Of a DNA stretch of 64,000 bases, positions 19,182-28,976 are shown piece by piece (the stretch's first letter is position 1; the number at the start of each line of letters is the position of its first letter). Both the position numbers and the translations under genes were made by a program. The DNA is from Herbaspirillum sp. Sphag64 (lineage in GTDB: Bacteria > Pseudomonadota > Gammaproteobacteria > Burkholderiales > Burkholderiaceae_D), in NCBI RefSeq assembly GCF_014192645.1, contig NZ_JACHYE010000005.1:186001-250000 (forward strand). The letters are read 5' to 3'. The notes under the pieces are model-generated. The model was given only the letters and a program-made list of their open reading frames with translations, searched no databases and was not told the origin of the DNA.

Positions 19182-19219
19182 GTTACAAAAATTACCGGCA
19201 ATTTTAGCCGGATTGTAAC
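19182..19219. repeat. Compound hairpin in the spacer before the GT4 gene
   Basis: GTTACAA (19182-19188) pairs with TTGTAAC (19213-19219), and inside it CCGGC (19195-19199) pairs with GCCGG (19207-19211) around a seven-base loop. No T run follows on the minus strand, which is the transcribed strand, so an intrinsic terminator is unlikely. Confidence 0.5.
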
Positions 19220-19242
19220 GTCTTGATTGAGTTTTTTGATTG

Positions 19243-19273
19243 ACAACAGCGCTCCCATAAAAGGCGCAGTTGT
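19243..19273. repeat. Ten-base imperfect inverted repeat in the same spacer
   Basis: ACAACAGCGC (19243-19252) and GCGCAGTTGT (19264-19273) pair with one mismatch around an 11-base loop. Together with the two neighbouring inverted repeats it makes this 270-base spacer unusually structured. Confidence 0.45.
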
Positions 19274-19351
19274 GCTAATGACATTTACCCTGGCGGCCAA
19301 CCATTACAATCCGAAAAAATCGAAATAGGCCGCTGAAACAATGACGAAAAA

Positions 19352-20212
19352 TCAGATTTTGGTCCAGTACGGCGCTAATCCCCGTACACGTCGATAGGTA
19401 TCAAGTGCCTTTTTTGTCATCGTTTCACCCAGCACGCGCCACAACCAGAATCGTATGTATACACGTGCCATCGCCATCAGCCATAACCCCCCCGGCATTT
19501 TTTGACCATTCATTCTTTGTGCCCGCCTGATTTCTCGCATCGCCACCAATGTGTTGGCAGGGTCGCTGCTGACACCTCCTTGACGCATTCCAGTTGTTAT
19601 CAAATCAGGAATGAACTGGGCCTCGCCCGTTTTTAGCTCTCGCAGGAGTAATTCATAGTCACCTGCAATTCGGAAAGATTCATCAAATACGCCTCTCCGC
19701 TCGAACAAACTGCGCCGATGCATTACACCCTGATGTGGAATACACATGAGTTGTGTGAAGCTTTTTTTCACTTTAAGCCACGGCTCACCAACCGGATAAA
19801 GGTCGCCACCGTCTGCGTTAACGAGCATTATTTGAGCATATGCTACACAGATAGCGGGACTAACAGTCACCAACTGCTTACTGACTTTCTCCAATACATG
19901 CGCATCCCAAAAGTAGTCATCGGCCCCGAGAAAGCAGATCCACTCTCCTTTTGCCTGTGATAACCCCTTGTTCCAGGCGTTGTATATCCCACGATCCGGC
20001 TCTGAAATCCAATAGCTGATCAAATGACTATTTGCTTTCAACAAATCAACCGTACCGTCCCTAGACCCCCCATCGATGATGACTAGCTCTTTGTTTTCGT
20101 AGGTTTGTTGTGCAAAACTATCAATGCATTGCTGCAGCGTCTTTGCGCCATTGAATACGGCGACGATGACCGTCAACAAAGGTTTAGATTCAATTTGCTT
20201 CATAGTCATCAT
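19352..20212 (-). CDS. Glycosyltransferase family 2
   Basis: A 286-residue GT-A enzyme. TVIVAVFNGAKTL opens the nucleotide-binding fold, DGGSRDGT is the first conserved aspartate block, and FLGADDYFWD contains the DxD-like metal site. It resembles WcaA-type transferases of exopolysaccharide and O-antigen loci. Several in-frame ATGs cluster at 20203-20212 and the exact start is uncertain. It follows the DegT gene by about 85 bases. Confidence 0.88.
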   Translation of the reverse strand: MMTMKQIESKPLLTVIVAVFNGAKTLQQCIDSFAQQTYENKELVIIDGGSRDGTVDLLKANSHLISYWISEPDRGIYNAWNKGLSQAKGEWICFLGADDYFWDAHVLEKVSKQLVTVSPAICVAYAQIMLVNADGGDLYPVGEPWLKVKKSFTQLMCIPHQGVMHRRSLFERRGVFDESFRIAGDYELLLRELKTGEAQFIPDLITTGMRQGGVSSDPANTLVAMREIRRAQRMNGQKMPGGLWLMAMARVYIRFWLWRVLGETMTKKALDTYRRVRGLAPYWTKI

Positions 20213-20296
20213 TCTCGTCGGTACTATTAGCCCAAATCTGGACTGCCACTCATCATTACACTTTAATGCAGATGAGGTAATTACAAAATCAAGTCC

Positions 20297-21400
20297 TCAG
20301 CCGCCATCAAATGAGTTGACTGCGGCGATAACCGCTTCCACATCGTCGACGCTCATCTGCGGATGGCAAGGCAACGACAGGCAAGTGTTTGCATGGCGCT
20401 CTGTGTGGCGTAGTCCCTCCGGATCCCTTGCCAGCTCTGAGCAGGGAGACTGCTGATGCACAGGAATCGGATAGTGAATGAGTGCCTGAATGCCGCACGA
20501 CTGCAAGTGCTTTTGCAATTGCTCTCGCGCTTCGCAAATGACGACAAACAAATGAAATGCATGGGCAGCAGGCTCCTGCGGGGCGCTAAGGAGTGTGACC
20601 AGAGGCTGCCTGATGCCGACACGATAAGCATCAGCAATTTCACGGCGACGCTGCGTAAATTCTCGCAACCATTTCAATCGCGCCCCGAGCATCGCTGCCT
20701 GGATCTCATCAAGACGGCTATTCATCCCCAGCTCAGGATGGTGATAACGTACGCTCTGGCCATAGTTGCGCAAGCGTGCCGACTTTTTTGCCAACGCCTC
20801 GTCCTGAGTCACCAACATGCCGCCATCGCCTGGCGCACCTAAATTCTTCGTCGGATAAAAACTATAGGCGCCCGCGCGACCGAAAGCGCCTGCCATACGA
20901 CCGCCCCAGCTTGCTAAATGCGCTTGGGCACAGTCCTCAATCAATACAATGTCGCGCTCCTTGCATAGCGCAGTCCATGCATCCATGTTGCGAACCTGCC
21001 CGTAGAGATGCACCAATACGACGGCCTTGGTGCGGGCGGAGATACAACGTCGTACACTCTCTATGGAAAGCAAACCAGTATCTGCTTCGATATCAGCCAG
21101 AACAGGTACGGCACCTGCCCGTAATATCGCCAACACTGTCGCAAAAGCTGTCATTGAAGTCGTAATCACTTCATCGCCCGGGCCGATATCTACTGCTCGC
21201 AGAGCAATTTCAATCGCGTCCATGCCGTTGCCCACCCCTACGCCGTATGTGGTACCGCAAACAGCCGCCCATTCGCGCTCAAAATTTTCTACTTCCTTGC
21301 CCAGTACAAACCATCCTGAGTCGAGTACACGCTTCGCGGCCGCCAACATGGCCTCGCGGATTTCTTCCGGCTCAGCCTTGAAATCATTCATTAAGATCAT
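20297..21400 (-). CDS. DegT/DnrJ/EryC1/StrS-family sugar aminotransferase
   Basis: A PLP-dependent sugar aminotransferase of about 367 residues. The cofactor lysine is in FYPTKNLGAPGDGG (K185 from the ATG at 21400), and IEDCAQAHLA carries the aspartate that contacts the pyridine nitrogen. The ATG overlaps the TGA of the upstream SDR (ATGA), so the SDR and aminotransferase probably act in sequence, the SDR making a ketosugar and this enzyme aminating it. The substrate is unknown. An in-frame TTG at 21415 is less likely as start. Confidence 0.9.
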   Translation of the reverse strand: MILMNDFKAEPEEIREAMLAAAKRVLDSGWFVLGKEVENFEREWAAVCGTTYGVGVGNGMDAIEIALRAVDIGPGDEVITTSMTAFATVLAILRAGAVPVLADIEADTGLLSIESVRRCISARTKAVVLVHLYGQVRNMDAWTALCKERDIVLIEDCAQAHLASWGGRMAGAFGRAGAYSFYPTKNLGAPGDGGMLVTQDEALAKKSARLRNYGQSVRYHHPELGMNSRLDEIQAAMLGARLKWLREFTQRRREIADAYRVGIRQPLVTLLSAPQEPAAHAFHLFVVICEAREQLQKHLQSCGIQALIHYPIPVHQQSPCSELARDPEGLRHTERHANTCLSLPCHPQMSVDDVEAVIAAVNSFDGG

Positions 21401-22398
21401 TTGTCCGCATCCCAATAATGCTGGCTATTCGCCTTGTAATATTCCATTGTCTTTCTCAATCCATCCTTCAAGCCGACCTTCGGCGTCCACCCCAAATCCT
21501 TGGAAATCAGGGTGAAATCACTGTAATAATCGCCAATATCAATGGCCTTGCGTTCTGTTGGAAACGCAACAAGTTCATGCGTGCCACCGTAACCCAAACT
21601 CACCATCATTTGAGCCAAATCGCCTAAATTGATGACTTCCCGGCTGCCAAGGTTATACACTTTCCCATTGGCGACATCACTAGCGCCAGCAAGCAAGAGT
21701 GCATCCACGCAATCATCCACGTAATTGAAATCGCGTAGTTGCTTGCCATCTCCGAATACCTTGATTGGCTTACCTTCAATGATCGATCTGACCCAAATAC
21801 CGAGAAAGGTTTGCCGAGCATCCTTCACTCTCATCGCCGGCCCGTAGGTATTGGTCAAACGTAGCGCGCAAGCGCGAATACCATAGACATTGTTATACAA
21901 CAGGTGATACCACTCGCCAGCGAGTTTATTGATACCGTTGACATCAACTGGGCGGATCGGATGCGCTTCGTCCACAGGCAAATAATCCGGCTTGCCGTAG
22001 AGCTGCCGAGTGCTGGCGAAAACAAGCTTTACGCCGTTGTTGGCTTTTCGACAGGCCTCAAGAATAGTCAACTGCGCCGCGGCATTGATGTCCAAATCTG
22101 CTCTTGGATCTGCCATAGAATCCATGTGGCTCGTTTGCCCGGCCAGATTGAACAAATAATCCTGATCCTGCACCAAATATGCCATCGCATGCGGATCACG
22201 CACATCACTGATATTGCAAGTCAGGCGCTCCTTAATATCCGCGACGTTGAACAGATTCCCACCGTAAACCGGAATCAGGCTATCGACCAAAGTGACGTTG
22301 GCCCCCAATTCGATCAACCGACGCGCGAGATTGGAGCCGATAAATCCAATGCCACCGGTGATCAGTACGCGCTTTCCACTATAAGCATTTATATTCAT
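21397..22398 (-). CDS. NAD-dependent epimerase/dehydratase with Asn at the YxxxK tyrosine
   Basis: A 333-residue extended SDR. TGGIGFIGSN (14-23) binds NAD and ASTRQLYG near 128-135 is the serine block. At the catalytic motif the sequence is N154-G-I-N-K158, so asparagine stands where tyrosine is expected. The rest of the substrate domain (LTNTYGPAMRVKD) is intact, so this looks like a family variant and not decay. It overlaps the preceding glycosyltransferase by 20 bases and the aminotransferase by 4. A UDP- or dTDP-sugar is the likely substrate; the reaction cannot be named. Confidence 0.85.
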   Translation of the reverse strand: MNINAYSGKRVLITGGIGFIGSNLARRLIELGANVTLVDSLIPVYGGNLFNVADIKERLTCNISDVRDPHAMAYLVQDQDYLFNLAGQTSHMDSMADPRADLDINAAAQLTILEACRKANNGVKLVFASTRQLYGKPDYLPVDEAHPIRPVDVNGINKLAGEWYHLLYNNVYGIRACALRLTNTYGPAMRVKDARQTFLGIWVRSIIEGKPIKVFGDGKQLRDFNYVDDCVDALLLAGASDVANGKVYNLGSREVINLGDLAQMMVSLGYGGTHELVAFPTERKAIDIGDYYSDFTLISKDLGWTPKVGLKDGLRKTMEYYKANSQHYWDADK

Positions 22399-23335
22399 TG
22401 AATTCCCCCTTAAGCCGTCGACGCAAGTTTCGCAGCGGTGTCTTCCAGGAAACAGGTTTTGTTACACGCCCGCGATTAAAGCCTGGCAATACGCTCATGA
22501 CTATCTCTTTTTCGGATGCCAAAGCCTGCACGTACGGACGATAAAGTAAATCTCTTACCGCGGGAGAAAGCTGGTAGCCGCCTAAATCCACGGTATTGTC
22601 GAGATACTGTTTAAAGCCATGGTAATGGTAGAAAACTAGTGGAAAATCATTTACATACAACTTCGTCGAGCGCTCGCTTACTTCATATTGCTGTACGTTC
22701 CACGGTGCAACGCCACCGCCAATATGTTGCAAAGCATGTACGCCATCGAATCGCTGCAGCCAGTCATCCAAATATTTCTGGTCACCAAATTTGCCGTCTT
22801 CGATCCGGTTAAAACACCATTCCAGGCAGCGATCCTGCCACCATTGAAGTACCGCCAAGCCTCGCTCATCGGCCTTGAATGTCATAAATTGGACGCAATA
22901 AATTCCCGATGTCGCCGACTGGTCATAACGCGGCGTATATCGATGTGAGGTAATCAGTACGGAAGCGCCGCTGCACTCGAACTCCTGCAGTAACAAAGAA
23001 GGCTTTTCGTAAAAACAAAGATCCGCATCCAGATAGGTGACTTCCAAGACACCGTAAGTATCCAGCACATAACGAATAACGTGTGAAGTGCAGGTCCAGC
23101 AGTATTCGCCGGCAGTCCGCTGACCTTTTACAGCACGTAATTCAGGAGACTCGAATACGTCGAGAGGAATAGCCACCAGCTTGGGCAGGTTGCATTTAAG
23201 CAGAACCTGATATGCCAGATCATCGAAACAAACGGCATATAGTGTGAAATCCTCCCCTGTTTTCTCAAGGGAGCGATACATGACCAGCGCACGGGTCAAA
23301 TAATTTGAATCAAACAGTGTACAGAAATTATGCAT
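22379..23335 (-). CDS. Putative GT8-like glycosyltransferase
   Basis: A 318-residue protein with N-terminal FCTLFDSNYLTRALVMYRSL and a YLDADLCFY segment whose D103-A-D105 is the metal-binding DxD of retaining GT-A enzymes. A conserved HYHGFKQY segment lies in the C-terminal third. It resembles uncharacterised GT8-like sugar transferases from polysaccharide loci. It is translationally coupled to the following SDR. Confidence 0.75.
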   Translation of the reverse strand: MHNFCTLFDSNYLTRALVMYRSLEKTGEDFTLYAVCFDDLAYQVLLKCNLPKLVAIPLDVFESPELRAVKGQRTAGEYCWTCTSHVIRYVLDTYGVLEVTYLDADLCFYEKPSLLLQEFECSGASVLITSHRYTPRYDQSATSGIYCVQFMTFKADERGLAVLQWWQDRCLEWCFNRIEDGKFGDQKYLDDWLQRFDGVHALQHIGGGVAPWNVQQYEVSERSTKLYVNDFPLVFYHYHGFKQYLDNTVDLGGYQLSPAVRDLLYRPYVQALASEKEIVMSVLPGFNRGRVTKPVSWKTPLRNLRRRLKGEFNEYKCL

Positions 23336-23544
23336 GAGAGTGTGTGGTCGTCTTTGCCTGCATGAAATTATTCAAATAAAGACCTGCGTTACGCAGTGCG
23401 ATCCGTAATGACAATCCACCCAACATATTTAAAAATCGAAACAGCAGGTCGAGATAGCCCTGCGCTATATCCTACTCGGCAACATCATGCGAACTATTGG
23501 GCCCAATTGCGCCGACAGAGACTTTTTTCAGTAAAGAAAAGATC

Positions 23545-24504
23545 TCAAACAATCTCCCAACGTCGCCGCAGGGATAATATCTTGTTTTTGATGCGCACAA
23601 TCAACGACAATCTCAGCGATTTGAAATAGCGGCTTGCAGCATCGTAGGCTTGCTTATTAGGCTCGATAGAAATACCACCAACTTGTACGGGTTGCTCTGC
23701 GAGCTTCCCAGTAAACACATCTGTAGTACCACAGTGCGTGCCACTGCTGTCATTTCCAATATTTTGTACCAAACTGATCCCTGGGTAGAGCGTCAATTTA
23801 TTTCCCAGAAATGCGCTGGCGTACCAACGTATTGCCCAAGAATCGATTCTTCCTTCAATTTGATGCTGCAACATCTCTGCATAATCATAATTTCCTTCGA
23901 AATCAAAAATTTTGACTTCTCCGCTAGCTTGCACTGCGTCATATAGTTTTCGTGCGTCTGGCTCAAACAGATCCCATCCGCGCTTCCAGGTCGCCCATCC
24001 CCAGCAATCAGCTCCACGCAAGAAAAACGTTGGTGGCAACGCCTCCTGTACCGGATAAATATAACCGTGAATACTGATAACGCTGTCTTCCGCCTCATAC
24101 AACTTTAATGCGTCGTTCATGTAGGACAGAAAATGACGGGATGTCACCAGATCATCTTCCAGAACAATAACTTTTCCATATTGATCGCAGGTCGTGGTAA
24201 CTCCATCAATGATAGATTTTGCCAGACCGTAGTTGACCTGCCGCTCGACGATTGTTACAGATTTGAAACCACTGATTGTTTTTAGATAATCCCGCACCGC
24301 CGATACCGCTGGCACGGCCGCAGGACTCTTGGGTGCATCTGAAAATATGATCAAATCGCTCGCGATAGCGAGATCGTTTTGACGCAAGGCATCGACCGTT
24401 TTCCGTGTATGCTCCAGGCGGTTATAGGTGAATAACACGATCGGGGCGATCCGACTGCGAGCATCTTCTGATAAAGTGATCTGCTGTGACATGCTATCCA
24501 TCAT
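23545..24504 (-). CDS. Putative GT2-like/sugar transferase
   Basis: A 319-residue GT-A-like protein. PIVLFTYNRLEHTRKTVDAL opens the fold, LAKSIIDG and VLEDDL (E116-D117-D118) give the nucleotide and metal sites, and GADCWGWATWKRGW is typical of this hypothetical transferase family. It is 9 bases after the methyltransferase gene. Donor and acceptor are unknown. Confidence 0.78.
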   Translation of the reverse strand: MMDSMSQQITLSEDARSRIAPIVLFTYNRLEHTRKTVDALRQNDLAIASDLIIFSDAPKSPAAVPAVSAVRDYLKTISGFKSVTIVERQVNYGLAKSIIDGVTTTCDQYGKVIVLEDDLVTSRHFLSYMNDALKLYEAEDSVISIHGYIYPVQEALPPTFFLRGADCWGWATWKRGWDLFEPDARKLYDAVQASGEVKIFDFEGNYDYAEMLQHQIEGRIDSWAIRWYASAFLGNKLTLYPGISLVQNIGNDSSGTHCGTTDVFTGKLAEQPVQVGGISIEPNKQAYDAASRYFKSLRLSLIVRIKNKILSLRRRWEIV

Positions 24505-24513
24505 TGTGAGGTC

Positions 24514-25263
24514 TTATTCGACAGAGACCTTTTGGAATACCCCGACCCAACCATCCTTTTTGCCAATAAAACCGGCCGATAAGAAGAACAACAACGCGCT
24601 ACAAAAGACTGCCAGCTGCAATAATTTTCGATAGGCACTTTTCACATAATTGGCTCTGAAAAATCCAAACCGATGGTAGCCGGTGCGAAACCAAATATCG
24701 CGCAGTACCAGCTTATTTTTAGCGTAATACTGAATCTGTGCCTTGTTCGCGCCAAATACCTGCATGATGCCACTGGGCTGATAGGGCTTCACATGATCAA
24801 AATCATCGTAAAAATACTCACTCATGAGCGGCGTCGCTATGACTAGAAAGCCATTGGGCACCAAATACTCGAGATATCCATCGATAAAGTTTTTCAAATC
24901 CAATGGTGAAAAATGCTCCACCACATGGGACATCAGCAGCAAATCGAACTTCCCGATACCGTCATCCAATTCACTTACTCCAAGGCACTTAAGTCCTCGC
25001 GCCTTGTTTGCCTCGACAATTTCGGGATTAATATCTATGCCAGTGACATTTTGAAAGCCACCTTTCAACAATCGATCCATGTTGCGTCCATAGCCGCATC
25101 CGACATCTAAAATACGCGCGTCTTGCCTGACCTGTCGGCCGATCATTTCGAGTAGTTTCCGCGATTCCCGATCGTAGTTAACTACTCGTAGATAGAAAGA
25201 TTTGATCATTTTTGTGCCAACGTTGGCCGATGATTGATTTTGCAAAAAAAAATCGCAAAGCAT
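24514..25263 (-). CDS. Class I SAM-dependent methyltransferase
   Basis: A protein of up to 249 residues. ILDVGCGYGRNMDRLL is SAM motif I, GIDINPE the acidic loop end, and LLMSHVVEHFSP motif III/IV. The C-terminus is hydrophobic and may touch the membrane. Start is uncertain: ATG at 25263 gives 249 residues, ATG at 25209 gives 231. As the first gene of the 9.3-25.3 kb block it could cap or modify the growing glycan, as terminal methyltransferases of some O-antigens do, or make a methylated nucleotide sugar. Confidence 0.85.
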   Translation of the reverse strand: MLCDFFLQNQSSANVGTKMIKSFYLRVVNYDRESRKLLEMIGRQVRQDARILDVGCGYGRNMDRLLKGGFQNVTGIDINPEIVEANKARGLKCLGVSELDDGIGKFDLLLMSHVVEHFSPLDLKNFIDGYLEYLVPNGFLVIATPLMSEYFYDDFDHVKPYQPSGIMQVFGANKAQIQYYAKNKLVLRDIWFRTGYHRFGFFRANYVKSAYRKLLQLAVFCSALLFFLSAGFIGKKDGWVGVFQKVSVE

Positions 25264-25480
25264 GAAAGCTGTGGATTCTACCCTTCCCTACCGTACCAGC
25301 ATAGATGTAGCATCAATTGAACAATCACAATGAAAATACAATGCCGTTCTGTGTCGTAGGCTGAAGTAGATAATTTCCCTTTTGTAGCATTATCAATCAC
25401 ATCAAACTCAAATGGTAAGGCCCATTTCGACGAGATAGACTACGCAGTGAATCACCACATAAGAGATGAATGGCTCCTAC

Positions 25481-26578
25481 TCAAAGCCTTGTCATTACCT
25501 CTTCAGCGATCGCAAGTGAAGCGGTCAACCCTGGGGATTCGATGCCGAACAGATTAACCAGACCCGGCACACCGTGTGAGGCGGGTCCCTGAATGACAAA
25601 ATCGGTAGCCGGCGCGCCCGGACCAGACAGCTTTGGGCGAACTCCTGCGTAACCAGGTTGCAAGGCACCGTCAGGTAATGCAGGCCAATAGCGCCGGATT
25701 GCTTCGTAGAAGCCGTGTGAGCGGCCCACGTCAACATCATAGGCAAGTCGGTCCACCCATTCCACATCAGGACCGAAGCGGGCTTGCCCGCCCAGATCGA
25801 TCGTCAAGTGCACACCCAGCCCACCCGGTTCAGGCACGGGGTAAATCAGTTTGGAAAACGGTGAGCGACCAGTGAGGCAGTAATAATTACCTTTGGCCAT
25901 ATAAAGTGGAGGAACCATGGCAGACGCTAGCCCAGTCATACTGCTAGCAACCTGTTGGGCATGCAATCCTGCGCAGTTGACGACAATGTCAGCACTTAAC
26001 TCCATCGGCTGTATGCCACCAACCTGTACAGTAATGCCATTGGCACTGCATTGCGCTCCCAGCAGGGGAGAGCCAAAAGCCAGGACACCACCGGCAGATT
26101 CATAATCGCCTTGCAGAGACAACATAAAAGCATGACTATCGAGAATCCCGGTACTACTACTTTCCAGTGCTGCGATGCAATGCAGCTGGGGCTCTGCTCG
26201 TTGTGCAGTCGCAGCAGAAATCATGTTTAGCTCATTAACGCCATTAGCGCGCGCCGCGAGCTGCAGATTTTCCAGAACAGCGAGATGTGATTGCTCCGTA
26301 GCAACAATTAACTTGCCGCAGCGAGCATGGGTAATGCCACGTTGCTCACAATATTCATAGAGCAGATGCTTGCCGCGCACGCATAATTGCGCCTTGAGCG
26401 ATCCAGCCGCATAGTAAATGCCGGCATGTATCACTTCACTGTTGCGCGAACTGGTACCGCTGCCGATGCTCTGCTCGCGTTCGAGTAGGACTGTTTCAAG
26501 GCCGCGCTGTGCCAGTGCTCGCGCTACCGCCAGACCAACTACGCCAGCGCCAATCACAATGCAATCTACTTTTTCCAT
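25481..26578 (-). CDS. FAD-dependent oxidoreductase, L-2-hydroxyglutarate oxidase-like
   Basis: A 365-residue DAO-fold flavoprotein. [16 protein letters not shown] (7-22) is the dinucleotide-binding motif; [17 protein letters not shown] is the active-site block typical of LhgO/L-2-hydroxyglutarate dehydrogenases, and the C-terminal [10 protein letters not shown] segment closes the FAD site. Its reaction in a polysaccharide locus is unclear; it may be a metabolic gene left among cluster genes, or it may oxidise a 2-hydroxyacid by-product. It is flanked by spacers of about 215 and 120 bases, so it may be transcribed alone. Confidence 0.85.
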   Translation of the reverse strand: MEKVDCIVIGAGVVGLAVARALAQRGLETVLLEREQSIGSGTSSRNSEVIHAGIYYAAGSLKAQLCVRGKHLLYEYCEQRGITHARCGKLIVATEQSHLAVLENLQLAARANGVNELNMISAATAQRAEPQLHCIAALESSSTGILDSHAFMLSLQGDYESAGGVLAFGSPLLGAQCSANGITVQVGGIQPMELSADIVVNCAGLHAQQVASSMTGLASAMVPPLYMAKGNYYCLTGRSPFSKLIYPVPEPGGLGVHLTIDLGGQARFGPDVEWVDRLAYDVDVGRSHGFYEAIRRYWPALPDGALQPGYAGVRPKLSGPGAPATDFVIQGPASHGVPGLVNLFGIESPGLTASLAIAEEVMTRL

Positions 26579-26700
26579 CTGCTCAAGATTCTTTCATGGC
26601 TTGGGAAATGTGATTTGAGAGCGAATGCCGTAGTCCCCTCAATACGCTGCATGAGTGTTTTTTCATTAACAGGTCGAAGAAAAAAATCTGCGCGCTCGAA

Positions 26701-28710
26701 TTAACCACCACCAGATGCCTTGGAAAAAGGTGCACCGAACTTCTCTTTCACCGCATTAACAAGAATCTTAGAGCCTTCAAGTGTAAGATGGGCATTGTCA
26801 AAAGACGAGGGCATCTGGGTCTTTTCATTGGCAATCGTCAAACAACCCTCCGCGTTACACAGTACGCTCAGCGGAGCAATGTAGGTAATCCCATTTAACT
26901 GCGCTAAATGCATCAGTTTCGCGTCCAGCTCTGGAATGGACGGATCCAATCCGAACTTGGTCCGCACCGGAATTTCCGTAGTCCCTGTTTGTTTCAGATA
27001 TCTCGTCATTGCATCTCCCAACGAACTCTGCCAGTGAGGAACCGGACCGACCAAGACGATATGCACCACACCATTTGCGCGCAGAAACTGAACCGTCTCA
27101 CTCAGGTGGTCTAGCGAATTTTCATTTACGGACTGGGGCCAGTCATGTGCCAGGATGACTGTCGCTGGACGTAAAATTCGAATTTTTTCCTCCACAACCT
27201 TGTTCAGCATCCCGCAATACGGTCTGTCCAATTTTTCAAAATTGAGAAATGGCGGGCAAGAACTAGATGTGTACTGTGCCAATGCAAACTGTGCCTCGGA
27301 GTGAAGGGCTTCGATCGCACGAAACAAATGTGATGCATGCGAGTCACCCCACAGCATAATCAATGGAAATCCTTTTTTGTAATTCTCGGTCTCTATGCAT
27401 TTGGGCGAGAAAACAACTTCCTGTTCACTCAACATGCATTCACTGTTACGGAACTCTTTCTTGTATTGGTACTTTGCTGCAAGGAACGGTCGCAATGTGT
27501 CCGGGTACCGCATTGCGAAACCATCATCCGCGTCGATATAGAAACCGACAGCTCCCAAGAAAAGCATACTAGCAACCAACCCGAAAACAACTTTACGCTG
27601 CCGAAGCGGAACCGTCCCAAAACGGATCGGTATTTCCACAAATCTGTAGGTAATCCATGCCAGCAGAAAGCTCAAAGCAACGACCGCCACCCTGTATATT
27701 AATGGCTCCCCCAAGCCCTCGATACGCAAGAAAGATAGAAATATCCAATGCCAGAGGTATAAGGGGTAACTGATTAAACCAATCTGGATCATCAATTTGT
27801 TCGACAAAAACTTTTCAGAAATGAAGCTGCCAGGACCAGAGATAATCAACAGAGCAGTACCAACCGTCGGCAGCATTGCCCAGTAGCCAGGAAACGCACG
27901 CGCATTGTTGGTCCACCGAAAGGCCACTAACAGTAAAATCAGGCCAACTCCAGATAACAAGTTCCGCGCCATTCTCTCGGATAAGAAGGATCCGGATTTT
28001 CTCGCTAAAGCAGCGACGACGTTTTTACCGTGCAACGAGAATTGGGCGACCATTGCACCAACCAGTAACTCCCAGGCTCGGGTAAGTGGGAAATAAAATG
28101 CGGCAGTCTTGTCATGTCCGACCAGATAGATACTTCCAGTGAGCGACAGTAACAACAACACCAAGATAATCGGTGTGCGTTTAATTGATAGCTTGTGGAT
28201 GATCACCAAGATCAACGGCCACAGCAAATAGAATTGTTCCTCGATACTCAGTGACCAGATATGCAGCAACGGTTTCAAGTCAGCGTACACATCAAAATAT
28301 CCAGCCTCATTCCAGAGAACGAAATTCGAGACGAAGCCGATGGCCCCCATCACATGCTGCGCAAGGCGCTTGTAATCAAGTGGTACCAAAAGGCACCATC
28401 CGAGTACTAACGTCGCGGCCAACACCAAAATGAGTGCGGGTAATATCCGCTTTATCCGACTCGCATAGAAATTACCGAAACTGAAGGTACCCTTATCGAG
28501 TTTCTCGAAAATGATTTTTGAAATCAGATAGCCGGAGATCACAAAAAATATATCGACTCCGACAAACCCTCCGCGAATATGAAAAGGCGATGCATGAAAA
28601 CCCAGAACTCCAAGTACGGCGATCGCACGCAGCCCATCGATGTCTGAGCGATACCATGGTGAATTGTTTCTCATTGTTTTTCCGGCCAGTGCCATGTTAG
28701 ATGAAATCAA
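26701..28710 (-). CDS. Acyltransferase 3 with C-terminal SGNH domain (OafA/YrhL type)
   Basis: A 669-residue two-domain enzyme. The first ~380 residues form the ten-helix acyltransferase-3 domain (RSDIDGLRAIAVLGVLGFHA with the catalytic histidine, then GGFVGVDIFFVISGYLI). The last ~250 form a periplasmic SGNH domain with WGDSHASH (nucleophile serine) and a C-terminal D-x-x-H (SFDNAHLT). Such fusions O-acetylate O-antigen or other glycans. In-frame ATGs at 28695 and 28674 are alternative starts; the later ones remove a non-conserved leader. Confidence 0.93.
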   Translation of the reverse strand: MISSNMALAGKTMRNNSPWYRSDIDGLRAIAVLGVLGFHASPFHIRGGFVGVDIFFVISGYLISKIIFEKLDKGTFSFGNFYASRIKRILPALILVLAATLVLGWCLLVPLDYKRLAQHVMGAIGFVSNFVLWNEAGYFDVYADLKPLLHIWSLSIEEQFYLLWPLILVIIHKLSIKRTPIILVLLLLSLTGSIYLVGHDKTAAFYFPLTRAWELLVGAMVAQFSLHGKNVVAALARKSGSFLSERMARNLLSGVGLILLLVAFRWTNNARAFPGYWAMLPTVGTALLIISGPGSFISEKFLSNKLMIQIGLISYPLYLWHWIFLSFLRIEGLGEPLIYRVAVVALSFLLAWITYRFVEIPIRFGTVPLRQRKVVFGLVASMLFLGAVGFYIDADDGFAMRYPDTLRPFLAAKYQYKKEFRNSECMLSEQEVVFSPKCIETENYKKGFPLIMLWGDSHASHLFRAIEALHSEAQFALAQYTSSSCPPFLNFEKLDRPYCGMLNKVVEEKIRILRPATVILAHDWPQSVNENSLDHLSETVQFLRANGVVHIVLVGPVPHWQSSLGDAMTRYLKQTGTTEIPVRTKFGLDPSIPELDAKLMHLAQLNGITYIAPLSVLCNAEGCLTIANEKTQMPSSFDNAHLTLEGSKILVNAVKEKFGAPFSKASGGG

Positions 28711-28976
28711 AAATCATGAAGTTCAGTACTCACGACGTCTTGTAAGCGATGTCATTGATACCGATCTGAGTTTTGAGATATTGTTTTTGAACATCTTTCT
28801 GAAAGAACTACCACAATATCGTTGGAGCTCCAGATCTCGACGGTCACGCGGCAGTAATAGATTTGATGCCACGATAAGATTTAACTGAAATCGCAAAACG
28901 TGGTCCTATCGCTGTGCGTAGCGTCTGCTACGGATGGATTTCTAGAAGAGTGGGGATACCTCCAAGTCGACAGTCA

